A stretch of DNA of 64,000 nucleotides from Haematospirillum jordaniae (GCF_001611975.1 NZ_CP014525.1:2067543-2131542), one strand, 5' to 3'. Counted from the stretch's first letter, positions 54,393 to 63,041 are shown. Numbers and translations are program-made. Notes: generated from the letters alone by a model not told the origin.

Positions 54393-55271
54393 ATGAGCGA
54401 GACAGGACACAAAGCGCAAGAAGAACACTCCATCATTATTTGCGCGGACGACTACAGTCTCTCTCCCGGTGTCTGTGACGCCATAGAAAACTTGATAGAA
54501 CGGGGCAGAGTAACCGCCACAAGTGCCATGACCGTTATGCCTGAATGGCCCAAACGGGCACGCACACTGAAGGCATTGACGAAAGACTATCCCGTCGAGG
54601 TTGGCCTCCACCTGACCCTGACCGGCCCGTGGCGCCTGACAGCATTCTGTGGAACCGTCCCGGAATCCTTGCATGCCCTCTCCCATCGTGCCCTGACCCG
54701 ACGCTTGGAATCTGTACCGATTCGCGTTGAAATACGGGCCCAGCTTGATGCCTTTGAAGATGCTTGGGGCCAAGGCCCTGACTATATAGACGGCCATCAG
54801 CACATCCACTGCCTGCCGGTTATCTGCGACGAGCTCCTGCGTGAAGTCAAAAGCCGTTACGGAACACGACCGTGGATCCGAAATTGCGCGGCACCATTGC
54901 ATGAATGGAACCGCTACAACAGCTCACCGGCAAAGGAAGCCTATTTGTCTGTTATTGGCCGTCGCATGGCTGCCAAGGCCAGAGCACTGGGATTTCGCAT
55001 GAATGACAGTTTTCGCGGCCTGTATCCGTTTACAACACGCCGAAGCTACGAAAGCCTTTTTCACAAATTTCTTGCAAAACCAGCTGCAATAGCCCTTTTG
55101 CACTGTCACCCTGGCTGGGTGGATTCATCGCTCTGTGAACGGGATACTCTGACTTGGCCACGGGAGCGGGAATTCGCTTGGCTTGCCTCCGCAGCCTGCC
55201 AAGAACGGCTCGAACAGACCGGTATAAAGCCATCCTGCTTCCCGGGAGCCTTTGCTACAGACACGTTCTGA
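54393..55271 (+). CDS. ChbG/HpnK (YdjC) family carbohydrate deacetylase
   Basis: A 292-residue YdjC-fold metal-dependent deacetylase. Conserved parts are IIICADDYSLSPGVCDAI, with the metal Asp, PVEVGLHLTLTG, YIDGHQHIHCLPVI, with the His pair, and ALLHCHPGWVD. The family removes acetyl groups from N-acetylated sugars such as chitobiose (ChbG) or hopanoid glucosamine (HpnK). It is divergent from the GtrB module, suggesting it edits the same sugar. ATG 54393 has GGAG seven bases upstream and is preferred over ATG 54387. Confidence 0.86.
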   Translation: MSETGHKAQEEHSIIICADDYSLSPGVCDAIENLIERGRVTATSAMTVMPEWPKRARTLKALTKDYPVEVGLHLTLTGPWRLTAFCGTVPESLHALSHRALTRRLESVPIRVEIRAQLDAFEDAWGQGPDYIDGHQHIHCLPVICDELLREVKSRYGTRPWIRNCAAPLHEWNRYNSSPAKEAYLSVIGRRMAAKARALGFRMNDSFRGLYPFTTRRSYESLFHKFLAKPAAIALLHCHPGWVDSSLCERDTLTWPREREFAWLASAACQERLEQTGIKPSCFPGAFATDTF

Positions 55272-55400
55272 TCTTGAAATTCCGGACACAACCCTGTACC
55301 TCACGGCATCACCTGATACCGTCCCGACCGGATACGTGCCCTCTCCCGACATACCGGGAGGATGCATGACACAAGCCGGTCTTGTTTATGGAACACCTGC

Positions 55401-56741
55401 ATGACCGGCACAGCCAAAATCCTCAAGCCTGCCCCACGGATCGGATTGGTCAGCCTCGGCTGCCCAAAGGCCTTGGTTGATTCAGAACGAATCATGACAC
55501 GCCTGCGTGCGGAAGGCTACGAGCTGGCACCAACCAGCGAGGGAGCCGATGCGGTTATTGTCAACACCTGCGGGTTCCTTGATTCGGCCAAGGCCGAGAG
55601 TCTAGAGGCCATTGGCGATGCGCTGGCCGAAAATGGCAAGGTTATTGTCACCGGCTGCATGGGGAAGGATGAGAAGAGCATCCGGACCATTCATCCAAAG
55701 GTTCTGTCTGTCACAGGTCCCCACCAGTATGAAGCGGTCATCAACGCCGTACATGACGCGGTGCCCCCGCAGCATGAGCCTTTTGTTGACCTGGTTCCAC
55801 CAGAGGGTATACGGCTGACGCCCCGCCACTATGCCTATCTGAAGATCTCCGAGGGCTGCAATAACCGCTGTACCTTCTGCATTATCCCCTCTATCCGCGG
55901 GGATCTGGTCAGCCGACCAATGAACCGGGTTCTGGCTGAAGCAGAAAAACTGGTCAAGGCGGGCGTACGGGAACTGATGGTTATTTCGCAGGATACCAGC
56001 GCTTATGGCGTTGACACCCGCTATGCCGACGTTGACTGGAAAGGACAGACCCGCAAAAGCAACCTGCTGGAACTGACCAGTGCGCTGGGAGACATGGGGG
56101 TATGGGTGCGCCTGCATTATGTTTATCCCTATCCATCTGTTGATCATGTCATCCCGCTGATGGCGCAAGGCAAAATACTGCCCTATCTGGATATCCCCTT
56201 CCAGCATGCCTCTCCAAGAATTCTCAAGGCCATGAAACGCCCCGCCAATAACGGGAAAGTTCTGGACCGGATCAAGGCTTGGCGCGATATCTGTCCCGAG
56301 CTGACCATTCGCTCGACATTCATTGTCGGCTTTCCCGGTGAAACGGAAGAAGACTTCGAGGATATGCTGGAATGGCTGGAACAGGCCCAGCTTGACCGGG
56401 TTGGCTGCTTCAAGTACGAGCCTGTCGAAGGCGCCGTAGCCAATGCCCTGCCCGATCCTGTGGACGAAGAGACCAAGGATGAGCGCTGGGCCCGGTTTAT
56501 GGAGCACCAGCGTCAGATCTCCGAACAGCGTATGGCCCGCAAGATCGGAAGCCTGCAGCAGGTTATCATCGATGAAGTGGATGAAGATGGTGCCATCGGA
56601 CGATCGACCGGCGATGCACCGGACATTGACGGCCATGTTTTTCTTAACGGCGAAGTAGATCTGAAGGCTGGCGATATTGTCACAGCACGGATTGAGCACG
56701 CTGATGACTATGACCTGTGGGGTGAACTTGTCCGCAGTTGA
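55401..56741 (+). CDS. rimO: ribosomal protein S12 methylthiotransferase RimO
   Basis: A 446-residue radical-SAM methylthiotransferase. The N-terminal UPF0004 domain has GLVSLGCPKALVDSERIMTR and VNTCGFLDSAKAESLEAIG. The radical-SAM cluster is SEGCNNRCTFCIIPSIRG near residue 150. A C-terminal TRAM domain ends with IVTARIEHADDYDLWGELV. RimO adds methylthio to Asp88/89 of S12. The start at 55401 gives the normal length; the frame is open to 55362. It is followed by the duplicated tRNA-Val unit. Confidence 0.95.
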   Translation: MTGTAKILKPAPRIGLVSLGCPKALVDSERIMTRLRAEGYELAPTSEGADAVIVNTCGFLDSAKAESLEAIGDALAENGKVIVTGCMGKDEKSIRTIHPKVLSVTGPHQYEAVINAVHDAVPPQHEPFVDLVPPEGIRLTPRHYAYLKISEGCNNRCTFCIIPSIRGDLVSRPMNRVLAEAEKLVKAGVRELMVISQDTSAYGVDTRYADVDWKGQTRKSNLLELTSALGDMGVWVRLHYVYPYPSVDHVIPLMAQGKILPYLDIPFQHASPRILKAMKRPANNGKVLDRIKAWRDICPELTIRSTFIVGFPGETEEDFEDMLEWLEQAQLDRVGCFKYEPVEGAVANALPDPVDEETKDERWARFMEHQRQISEQRMARKIGSLQQVIIDEVDEDGAIGRSTGDAPDIDGHVFLNGEVDLKAGDIVTARIEHADDYDLWGELVRS

Positions 56742-56768
56742 AAGGAACACAATTGAGAGATAAAGGAC

Positions 56769-56797
56769 TTGCAAGACGATAAAAGGCCTTCTATAAG
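56769..56797 (+). promoter_or_regulatory. promoter of first tRNA-Val
   Basis: TTGCAA (56769-56774) and TATAAG (56792-56797) are spaced by 17 bases, in a 50-base block that is repeated with changes ahead of the second copy. Confidence 0.65.
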
Positions 56798-56851
56798 ATC
56801 GTCCTCCACTCCTGAGGCTTTCCTGACAGGATCCTAAGTAGAGCGGAAGAA

Positions 56852-56926
56852 GGGCGCGTAGCTCAGTGGTAGAGCACTGTGTTGACATCGCAGGGGTCGC
56901 AAGTTCAATCCTTGCCGCGCCCACCA
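56852..56926 (+). tRNA. tRNA-Val (anticodon GAC), copy 1
   Basis: A 75-nt cloverleaf: acceptor GGGCGCG/CGCGCCC, anticodon stem CTGTG/CGCAG around TTGACAT (anticodon GAC), T-loop AGTTCAATC and encoded CCA. It is identical to the copy at 57081. Confidence 0.95.
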
Positions 56927-56931
56927 TCAAG

Positions 56932-56966
56932 GCCTCGACTGAAATGTCGGGGCTTTGTCTTTTTCC
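56932..56966 (+). terminator. terminator of first tRNA-Val
   Basis: An 8-bp stem (56932-56939 with 56946-56953) and a six-base loop are followed by TTTGTCTTTTT. Confidence 0.75.
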
Positions 56967-57000
56967 CGGAACCCTTTGCAACATTTCACAGATAAAGGCC

Positions 57001-57029
57001 TTGCCAGATGACAAAAGGGGCTTTATAAG
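57001..57029 (+). promoter_or_regulatory. promoter of second tRNA-Val
   Basis: TTGCCA (57001-57006) and TATAAG (57024-57029) are spaced by 17 bases. The block is recognisably a diverged copy of the first tRNA-Val promoter. Confidence 0.65.
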
Positions 57030-57080
57030 CGCGTTCCTCGCTTCTGGTGGCAAGAGTTGCACTGCAACATAGCCAGAGCA

Positions 57081-57155
57081 GGGCGCGTAGCTCAGTGGTA
57101 GAGCACTGTGTTGACATCGCAGGGGTCGCAAGTTCAATCCTTGCCGCGCCCACCA
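57081..57155 (+). tRNA. tRNA-Val (anticodon GAC), copy 2
   Basis: Identical to the copy at 56852. The spacing (229 bases from start to start) and the conserved flanks on both sides show a tandem duplication of a whole promoter-tRNA-terminator unit. Confidence 0.95.
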
Positions 57156-57160
57156 TCAAG

Positions 57161-57188
57161 GCCTCGACTGAAATGTCGGGGCTTTGCT
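57161..57188 (+). terminator. terminator of second tRNA-Val (weaker T tract)
   Basis: The same 8-bp stem as after copy 1 is followed only by TTTGCTCT, so termination may be less complete. Confidence 0.6.
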
Positions 57189-57249
57189 CTATCAAGGGAT
57201 CTTCGCAGGCACCTTGGCGAGAGAGGGACTGCTGGTGTAACCTGCGCTT

Positions 57250-58167
57250 ATGAAAGCAAAACAGGACGATTGTGCACTAAGCACCCCCAACCTAGAGGCT
57301 GACAGGCAGCCTCCTCCGTCATCTCCCTTTGCAATCATCAAACCGGACACACAAATACTGCCGCTCGTTCTGGCATCTCCCCACTCGGGGAACTATTACC
57401 CTCCCACGTTTCTCGCAATGTCACGGCTGAATCAGCACGAAATCCGCCAATCAGAGGACTTCTATGTTCACGAGCTCTTTGCAGCGGCACCACGGCTGGG
57501 AGCTCCGATGATCCGGGCAACATTTCCCCGCGCATACATCGACGTTAACCGCGAGCCATACGAACTGGACCCCGACATGTTTGATGGCCCCCTGCCCCCC
57601 CATATCAATGCAACGTCTGTTCGTGTTGCCGCTGGCTTGGGAACCATTGCAAGGATCGTTGCCAACAAGGCTCTCATCTACAAGACAAGACTACCGATTA
57701 AAGAAGCAGAACAACGGATCCAGCTTTTCTATCACCCATATCACGCCGCCTTGCGGAAGCTGATCGCCGATACGGTCGCCCTTTTTGGTCACTGCCTGCT
57801 CCTAGATTGCCATTCCATGCCCTCTATGGCCGTATCCGGGCCAAACAAAAAGGTTGCCTTTGTCTTGGGAGACGGGCACGGCAAGACATGCGATCGCACG
57901 TTCACGGATACCGCCCACCGCACACTGGCAAGAACCGGATGGAATACAGCACGTAATACACCTTACGCCGGAGGCTATACAACCCGGCACTACAGCCAGC
58001 CCAAACTCGGCATTCATACCTTGCAAATAGAGATTAACAGGGCACTTTATATGCAGGAAGATACGTACGCAAAAATTCCTGCGTTTCATACGATAGCCGG
58101 ACACATGGAAGATTTGATCCTTGCCTTGGGCCACAGTACACCAACACAAAAGATTGGATCTGGTTAA
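57250..58167 (+). CDS. N-formylglutamate amidohydrolase family protein
   Basis: A 305-residue protein of the FGase family (zinc-dependent hydrolysis of N-formylglutamate, the last step of one histidine-degradation route). The N-terminal signature is LVLASPHSGNYYPPTF, followed by IRQSEDFYVHELF and the Arg-rich FPRAYIDVNREPYELDPD. A later metal site appears as HCLLLDCHSMPS and the end contains THTL-like QIEINRALYM. No other hut genes are adjacent, so the real substrate may be another N-acyl amino acid. The ATG at 57250 is the first good start. Confidence 0.83.
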   Translation: MKAKQDDCALSTPNLEADRQPPPSSPFAIIKPDTQILPLVLASPHSGNYYPPTFLAMSRLNQHEIRQSEDFYVHELFAAAPRLGAPMIRATFPRAYIDVNREPYELDPDMFDGPLPPHINATSVRVAAGLGTIARIVANKALIYKTRLPIKEAEQRIQLFYHPYHAALRKLIADTVALFGHCLLLDCHSMPSMAVSGPNKKVAFVLGDGHGKTCDRTFTDTAHRTLARTGWNTARNTPYAGGYTTRHYSQPKLGIHTLQIEINRALYMQEDTYAKIPAFHTIAGHMEDLILALGHSTPTQKIGSG

Positions 58168-58287
58168 GAACGCCTGCTGCGCAGGTGCCAGTAGAGACAA
58201 GATCGCTGCCATGCCCCGTCCCAACGTAGCGGGTACACACAACATCAGCTAGAATACGACTCCGGAACCAACATGATGGAGACAGCC

Positions 58288-59064
58288 ATGCTGCCACGCA
58301 CTACAGCCGTCTTCGCATGGCTTGGAATAGCTCTTTTTTCTCTTACCGCCCATGCACAAAGCAAGGACATACATTTTGGGCTGGCTGACAATGCGCCACT
58401 TGGTGGCGTCCACAACGGTCAAGCCGACGGGGTGTTCGGCATTGCCGGAACACATATCCTGAAAACAATGGGTTATAATCCAATAGCCTTGCAACTTCCG
58501 TTCTCCCGCCTTTATGAAAGCATACACAGGGGGGCCATAGACGTTGCCGGTAGCACGATGAAGACGCCTGAGCGCAGTCTGCTCGCCCACTACACCATCC
58601 CTCTGCTGACAGAATACAACGTCATCATTGTTCATAAGGGAGATGCATTCCCCTTTGAGAATCTGAGTCAGCTATCTGGAAAACGCCTTGGCGCCATTGC
58701 GGGCTTTGAATTCCCGACCCTCCGTTCTGTTAAAGATCTTAACCTAGAGCGGGTCCATAACGAGGAAGACAACATACGTAAGGTCGCGGCCAAGCGCTTG
58801 GATGGCGCAATCCTGTCATCCATACGAGGACTTCATACCCTAGAGCGCAGTGGACTGGCCAACGAGGTTGAGCTCTTGCCTCTGTCCATAGGACGGGTAG
58901 ATCTAGGCTTTGCCCTGTCCAGTACGTTCTTCAACACGGAAGACGTAGACCGATTCAATCAAGCCATAACAGATCTGAAGCAATCACCGGAATGGGACCA
59001 CATCTTGGATGAAACAGGTACCAAGTCTCTGATACATGATTGGCCCCTTGCAACCATGCCATAA
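58288..59064 (+). CDS. periplasmic solute-binding protein (family 3), orphan
   Basis: A 258-residue exported protein with a signal peptide (TAVFAWLGIALFSLTAHAQS). The mature part has the family 3 binding fold: GLADNAPLGGVHNGQADGVF, LPFSRLYESIHRGAIDVAGS and ENLSQLSGKRLGAIAG. Start 58288 has GGAG six bases upstream. No permease or ATPase gene is nearby, so it could be an orphan receptor or feed a transporter encoded elsewhere. The ligand cannot be predicted. Confidence 0.83.
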   Translation: MLPRTTAVFAWLGIALFSLTAHAQSKDIHFGLADNAPLGGVHNGQADGVFGIAGTHILKTMGYNPIALQLPFSRLYESIHRGAIDVAGSTMKTPERSLLAHYTIPLLTEYNVIIVHKGDAFPFENLSQLSGKRLGAIAGFEFPTLRSVKDLNLERVHNEEDNIRKVAAKRLDGAILSSIRGLHTLERSGLANEVELLPLSIGRVDLGFALSSTFFNTEDVDRFNQAITDLKQSPEWDHILDETGTKSLIHDWPLATMP

Positions 59065-59076
59065 GCTCTCCTACAC

Positions 59077-59107
59077 AAAAAAAAGCCGCGACACATGAGA
59101 TCGCGGC
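59077..59107 (-). terminator. minus-strand-oriented terminator hairpin
   Basis: The arms GCCGCGA (59085-59091) and TCGCGGC (59101-59107) have eight A residues on the left, which read as a T run on the minus strand. No leftward gene enters it from 59108-59328, so it might end an unannotated minus-strand transcript. For the plus-strand gene upstream it would act poorly, lacking a downstream T run. Confidence 0.6.
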
Positions 59108-59328
59108 CTAAGTTCAGGGAGAAAACATCCACTACAGCAGCACCCCGCTTTACACCACAAACAGGTTGCTGCAATGCACAATGACACCATACCTCACAAA
59201 GAATGGCAAGAAAGAAATCACGCATAACGCGTATCCAAAATTGAGAAGTCCCCAACACGGCACTTCGTTAGACACACCCCATCCAACTGTGGCACGAACC
59301 TTGCTGTTAACTCTGGTATCCGACCCCT

Positions 59329-60297
59329 ATGAACCAGAGATATAGCATGCGCACCCTATGTTTATCAGGCCTTCTCATAATCTTGCTGCTGGGAGCAGAT
59401 AAAGCAGCGTCGGCGTCTTCTCCGTCTCCGGCGGGAGCTGTCTCACGTGGTTACTATGCACAAAACTCTTCTGATATATGTCGTCTTCATACGGAATACC
59501 ACGAAGCACGCCTGCGCTTACCCCAGAACATACTGACAGCCCTGTCTCATGTAGAATCCGGACGCTGGGATACAGCCAGGCAGGAAAAAATTGCCTGGCC
59601 CTGGACCGTTATGGCCGAGGGGAACGGCAGATATTTCAGGACAAAGGCCGAAGCCATACGAGAAGTGCGTACCCTGCAATCAAGGGGCGTACGCAATATT
59701 GATGTCGGGTGCATGCAAATTAATCTCAAGCATCATCCCGACGCGTTCAGAACCCTTGAAGATGCCTTTGATCCTGCACGAAACGTGGCCTATGCGGCTG
59801 ATTTCCTGACCCGCCTACACACTGAAACCGGGTCATGGGCCAAGGCTGCAACACGTTATCACTCAGCCACCCCCGTCCGCGCAACACGCTATGGCGGACT
59901 TCTGACCCGGGCATGGTCCAAACTGAACAATCAGTCACGTGCAAATACAAGGCAATGGCATAAAGAGACAAGACGCCACCTGGCGCTTCCATCTCCTGTG
60001 AAACGTATGATATACCCCTACCCACAGATGAAGGCCATTGGCCTGAGAAATACAAAAACGGAGAGCATCCATGCCAGGGAGAGATATAGTCGCAGGAATG
60101 CAAATGACTTTGCAGAAAACTGGCGGAGTCATAGACTGACAGAATACCTTGGCAGTCGCCGCGCATCGGCCACACCCGGATCAAATGCAGGTGCACCCCC
60201 TGCGCCGGACGTCGATGAAAAGCGCGAAACCGCTCCGCCGGACGCATCCATTTCAGCCCCTGTGGCTTTCGGAAGGATTGAGATCGCGGAGCGTTGA
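59329..60297 (+). CDS. lytic transglycosylase SLT-domain protein
   Basis: A 322-residue exported protein. The signal peptide is MRTLCLSGLLIILLLGADKA, with an alternative start at 59347. The SLT-type domain begins RLPQNILTALSHVESGRWD, where the Glu is the likely catalytic acid, and continues with NIDVGCMQINLKHHPDAF and NVAYAADFLTRLHTETGSWA. It would cleave peptidoglycan in the periplasm. The C-terminal 110 residues are basic, then Pro/Ala-rich and without a known domain. It precedes glk by 36 bases but a shared function is not evident. Confidence 0.84.
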   Translation: MNQRYSMRTLCLSGLLIILLLGADKAASASSPSPAGAVSRGYYAQNSSDICRLHTEYHEARLRLPQNILTALSHVESGRWDTARQEKIAWPWTVMAEGNGRYFRTKAEAIREVRTLQSRGVRNIDVGCMQINLKHHPDAFRTLEDAFDPARNVAYAADFLTRLHTETGSWAKAATRYHSATPVRATRYGGLLTRAWSKLNNQSRANTRQWHKETRRHLALPSPVKRMIYPYPQMKAIGLRNTKTESIHARERYSRRNANDFAENWRSHRLTEYLGSRRASATPGSNAGAPPAPDVDEKRETAPPDASISAPVAFGRIEIAER

Positions 60298-60333
60298 GAC
60301 AATAGGTTCAACCGTAGCCCGGTCTTCATTCTC

Positions 60334-61356
60334 ATGAAAAATTCTTCACATCCTGCTTGCACCACAGATGCCCCTATTGTTGGCCTGATCGCCGATGTTG
60401 GTGGAACAAACGTACGCCTTGCCTTTGCCCATGCTGACAACAGCTGGTCCGGAGAGCGGGTCTACCGGTGTGAGGGATACTCCAACCCAACTGAAATTGT
60501 CCGCACCTTCCAGAGAGATACAGGCGTACCCTTGCCCCCCCATATTGCGCTGTGCGTTGCAGGCCCGATTACGGGTGATGATGCCGCATTCACAAACTTG
60601 GGATGGCATTTCTCTATTGAAGCCATGCGATGCGACTTGGGCGTTGAAACCCTCAATGTCGTTAATGATTTCGTCGCAAACGCACTGGCCTGCCCACGGC
60701 TTCCCTCCAGTTCCTTGGTACAGATAGGTCAGGGCGCGACAGCCCGTACTGGCTATCCCATCGCTGCAATCGGGCCCGGCACGGGCCTCGGCACAGCTAC
60801 GCTGGTACCGGACAACAAGGGAGGCTGGATTCCCGTTGCTTCAGAAGGGGGGCATGTCACATTGGCAGCCTCAAACCAAAGGGAATGGGATATTATTTGC
60901 CATCTCCGTCAACGCAGCTCTCACGTATCAGGTGAAAGTACGGTATGCGGCAGTGGCTTGGAATCCTTGTTCCGTGCAATACGCGATCTGGATGGTCTGG
61001 AGCCCATAAACCTGTCTGCATCTGAAATTGCAGCTAGAGCCTTGGGAGAAAAAGACCCATGTTGCCGTGAAGCCTTGGAAATTATGTGCGCTATGCTGGG
61101 CACCCTTGCCGGGAACCTAGCACTTACAACGGGGGCTTTGGGGGGGGTTTACGTTCTTGGCGGCATACTCCCGCGGATGGTCGATTTTCTTCAGGAATCC
61201 GAGTTCCGGAGCCGTTTTGAAAACAAAGGGCGACTGTCGTCATGGGTCCGGGACATCCCGACTTGGCTGGTTACCCATCCGTTCCCCGCGTTTCCTGGTT
61301 TGATCGGTCTTCTTCCAGAGCAGAAGGTTCAAGCTGAGGCCATTGGCTCCGTGTAA
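60334..61356 (+). CDS. glk: glucokinase
   Basis: A 340-residue glucokinase of the Glk (non-ROK) family that phosphorylates glucose at C6. The phosphate-1 motif is IADVGGTNVRLAFAHAD. The catalytic region contains NVVNDFVANALACPRL, with the Asp base, and GPGTGLGTATLV. The C-terminal GALGGVYVLGGILPRMVDFL binds adenosine. The length is slightly above E. coli Glk. The end overlaps the convergent ydcF-like gene by 86 bases. Confidence 0.93.
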   Translation: MKNSSHPACTTDAPIVGLIADVGGTNVRLAFAHADNSWSGERVYRCEGYSNPTEIVRTFQRDTGVPLPPHIALCVAGPITGDDAAFTNLGWHFSIEAMRCDLGVETLNVVNDFVANALACPRLPSSSLVQIGQGATARTGYPIAAIGPGTGLGTATLVPDNKGGWIPVASEGGHVTLAASNQREWDIICHLRQRSSHVSGESTVCGSGLESLFRAIRDLDGLEPINLSASEIAARALGEKDPCCREALEIMCAMLGTLAGNLALTTGALGGVYVLGGILPRMVDFLQESEFRSRFENKGRLSSWVRDIPTWLVTHPFPAFPGLIGLLPEQKVQAEAIGSV

Positions 61357-61924
61357 GAGGGCCAAGCCTGAACGCATATAAACTATCTGCCAAGAAAGCA
61401 GGAATTTCCCGTATAGCAGAACGCCACCAGCTCAATCTGGTGGCGTCGCTTTTTGACGACCGGAAACCAATACCCCACCTTTGCCCATACCCCAGAAGAC
61501 ACAATAACATCCACAAACGGGGAATATGCCAGACATCACTCACCAAAATAACCCTAGAGGGCATCATGCCTGCCAGAAGAGGTAGGCTGAACTGTATGTT
61601 CTCACGGCTGTTTCTGGATTTGTCTTCTTGTACAATCTGGTGCACAGGCAAGCCTTTTTCAACCAACAGAGCAGACATAATGGCTGATTCTGGCACAGAG
61701 CTCCCCACAGCACCGCCAGACAGGATCACCGTAGAGACCTTTCCTTCTCTCCACAGATCGTGAACCGCCTCCACTCTTCGATATAAAGCCTGGGATGGCG
61801 TTCCGTCGGGATAGACCCGCGCCCCGGCAACCAAGGCAACGGCGCCTCCTGATTTCATATGTACACCAGAAGATGATTGGTCGGACGTCAATGAAGCCTT
61901 TCTCCCGTGATGAATGTGGGGCAT
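61271..61924 (-). CDS. YdcF/DUF218-family protein
   Basis: A 217-residue protein of the DUF218 family (YdcF/SanA/ElyC). Typical motifs are AVALVAGARVYPDGTPSQAL, VSTVILSGGAVGSS, QEDKSRNSRENIQFS and LVSDVWHIPRLWML. Members bind nucleotide-like ligands or influence envelope integrity, but the chemistry is not settled. The start at ATG 61924 is tentative; ATG 61858 is possible. The C-terminal 29 codons lie in the overlap with glk. Confidence 0.8.
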   Translation of the reverse strand: MPHIHHGRKASLTSDQSSSGVHMKSGGAVALVAGARVYPDGTPSQALYRRVEAVHDLWREGKVSTVILSGGAVGSSVPESAIMSALLVEKGLPVHQIVQEDKSRNSRENIQFSLPLLAGMMPSRVILVSDVWHIPRLWMLLCLLGYGQRWGIGFRSSKSDATRLSWWRSAIREIPAFLADSLYAFRLGPLTRSQWPQLEPSALEEDRSNQETRGTDG

Positions 61925-62022
61925 GGACAAGTTACCAATTTCCTTCCAAGATCATTAAAGCATAAAGAAATGTCTACAGCCCTGCCGCAAAGCACCACAA
62001 CGTAATAGAGACTCGGGAACCA

Positions 62023-62883
62023 ATGGCTGCTGTTATTTCCGGCATAACGCTCTACCGCGAAAAGAGCACAGTTCACCGGTTTGACTTCTCCGGTGAACAC
62101 AGGGACGAAGATGCCATATTCCAAGTCCGTTCCAACCGGGTGTCATTGGTTCTGAAGTCTGGTCCTGTCACAGAACATGTGATTATACGTGGCCAAAATA
62201 TACCAACAACACTGCGGATGACGGCGCTTGTGGTTGAGCAATTCAATCGTAATCCAGCCCTGTTCACAGCAGACCACACAACCAGCTTTGACTGGGCTGA
62301 ACACTGGAAAAGCCGTGTTTCAAGCTACGAACGACAGTTTATGGAAGAATCATGGATATCCATTTACCATGAAGGCGGCACATTGTTCAGTACCAACCCA
62401 TCGGCACATATTGATGAAATAGAGCGTATTGCCTTAGGGGGGGATATTAATGACACCCACATCAAGAAGGTTTCCCAGTCCATCGTTGGTGCCATCGAAG
62501 ATGTTGTGACCCAACATGACAGCCAGACGGCTGTCGTCTTCACCCCATTCAAGGAATACCATCGCGCCGCTATTCTGGAGCGAAGAGGTGGACGCACAGG
62601 ATCATTTGCAACATCGGCCTATCACCCGCCCAAACCCGGTAGGCCTGTTCGGTACTCCGGATTCATCAACTTCTGCGCAGATGCCATCGAGGCTCTGAAC
62701 CTCAAGGTATTCTTAGAGCGCGTCAAGCAAATGATTGAGGAAAACAAATCATACAGTGGCGCCATCACAGCCGTTCAGGTTGCAGCCGCTCTAGCTAGAA
62801 AGCGTGACCTGATGCAATTTATTCAATCATACGAACGTGCTAATAAAGTGGTCTATAGACCAGAGAGGCCCGAATTCGTCTAG
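62023..62883 (+). CDS. hypothetical protein
   Basis: A 286-residue protein of no family I recognise. It is soluble by appearance. The N-terminal part is beta-rich (TVHRFDFSGEHRDEDAIFQV, NRVSLVLKSGPVTEHVIIRG); the C-terminal part is helical (LNLKVFLERVKQMIEENKSY, AITAVQVAAALARKRDLMQF). The ATG at 62023 is the first in the frame. G+C in a 60-base sample (62281-62340) is 29 of 60, a little below the housekeeping genes. It is followed by a 158-base spacer and the RTX gene. Confidence 0.6.
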   Translation: MAAVISGITLYREKSTVHRFDFSGEHRDEDAIFQVRSNRVSLVLKSGPVTEHVIIRGQNIPTTLRMTALVVEQFNRNPALFTADHTTSFDWAEHWKSRVSSYERQFMEESWISIYHEGGTLFSTNPSAHIDEIERIALGGDINDTHIKKVSQSIVGAIEDVVTQHDSQTAVVFTPFKEYHRAAILERRGGRTGSFATSAYHPPKPGRPVRYSGFINFCADAIEALNLKVFLERVKQMIEENKSYSGAITAVQVAAALARKRDLMQFIQSYERANKVVYRPERPEFV

Positions 62884-63041
62884 ACAAGCACAAAGAAAGG
62901 CTGCTCAAGCTTTTTCAATGCGTACATATTAGAAAATGTATCCCTAAATATGGCAACTTTTACTTGTAAGCGTCACAGTCTATCCGGAATGATAAGCCAG
63001 TTAGCGGCACCAAAGGCCGCGCTGGATCAGGAGGAAAACCT

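Noticed and set aside
56866..57302. Short frames with repeated SSVVEHCVDIAGVASSILAA-like text
   Set aside because: They are the duplicated tRNA-Val genes read as protein.
58959..59258. 99-residue minus-strand frame over the orphan terminator
   Set aside because: The hairpin lies inside the frame and the composition (Cys, Arg, Trp, Val) is typical of a shadow. A non-coding transcript remains possible.
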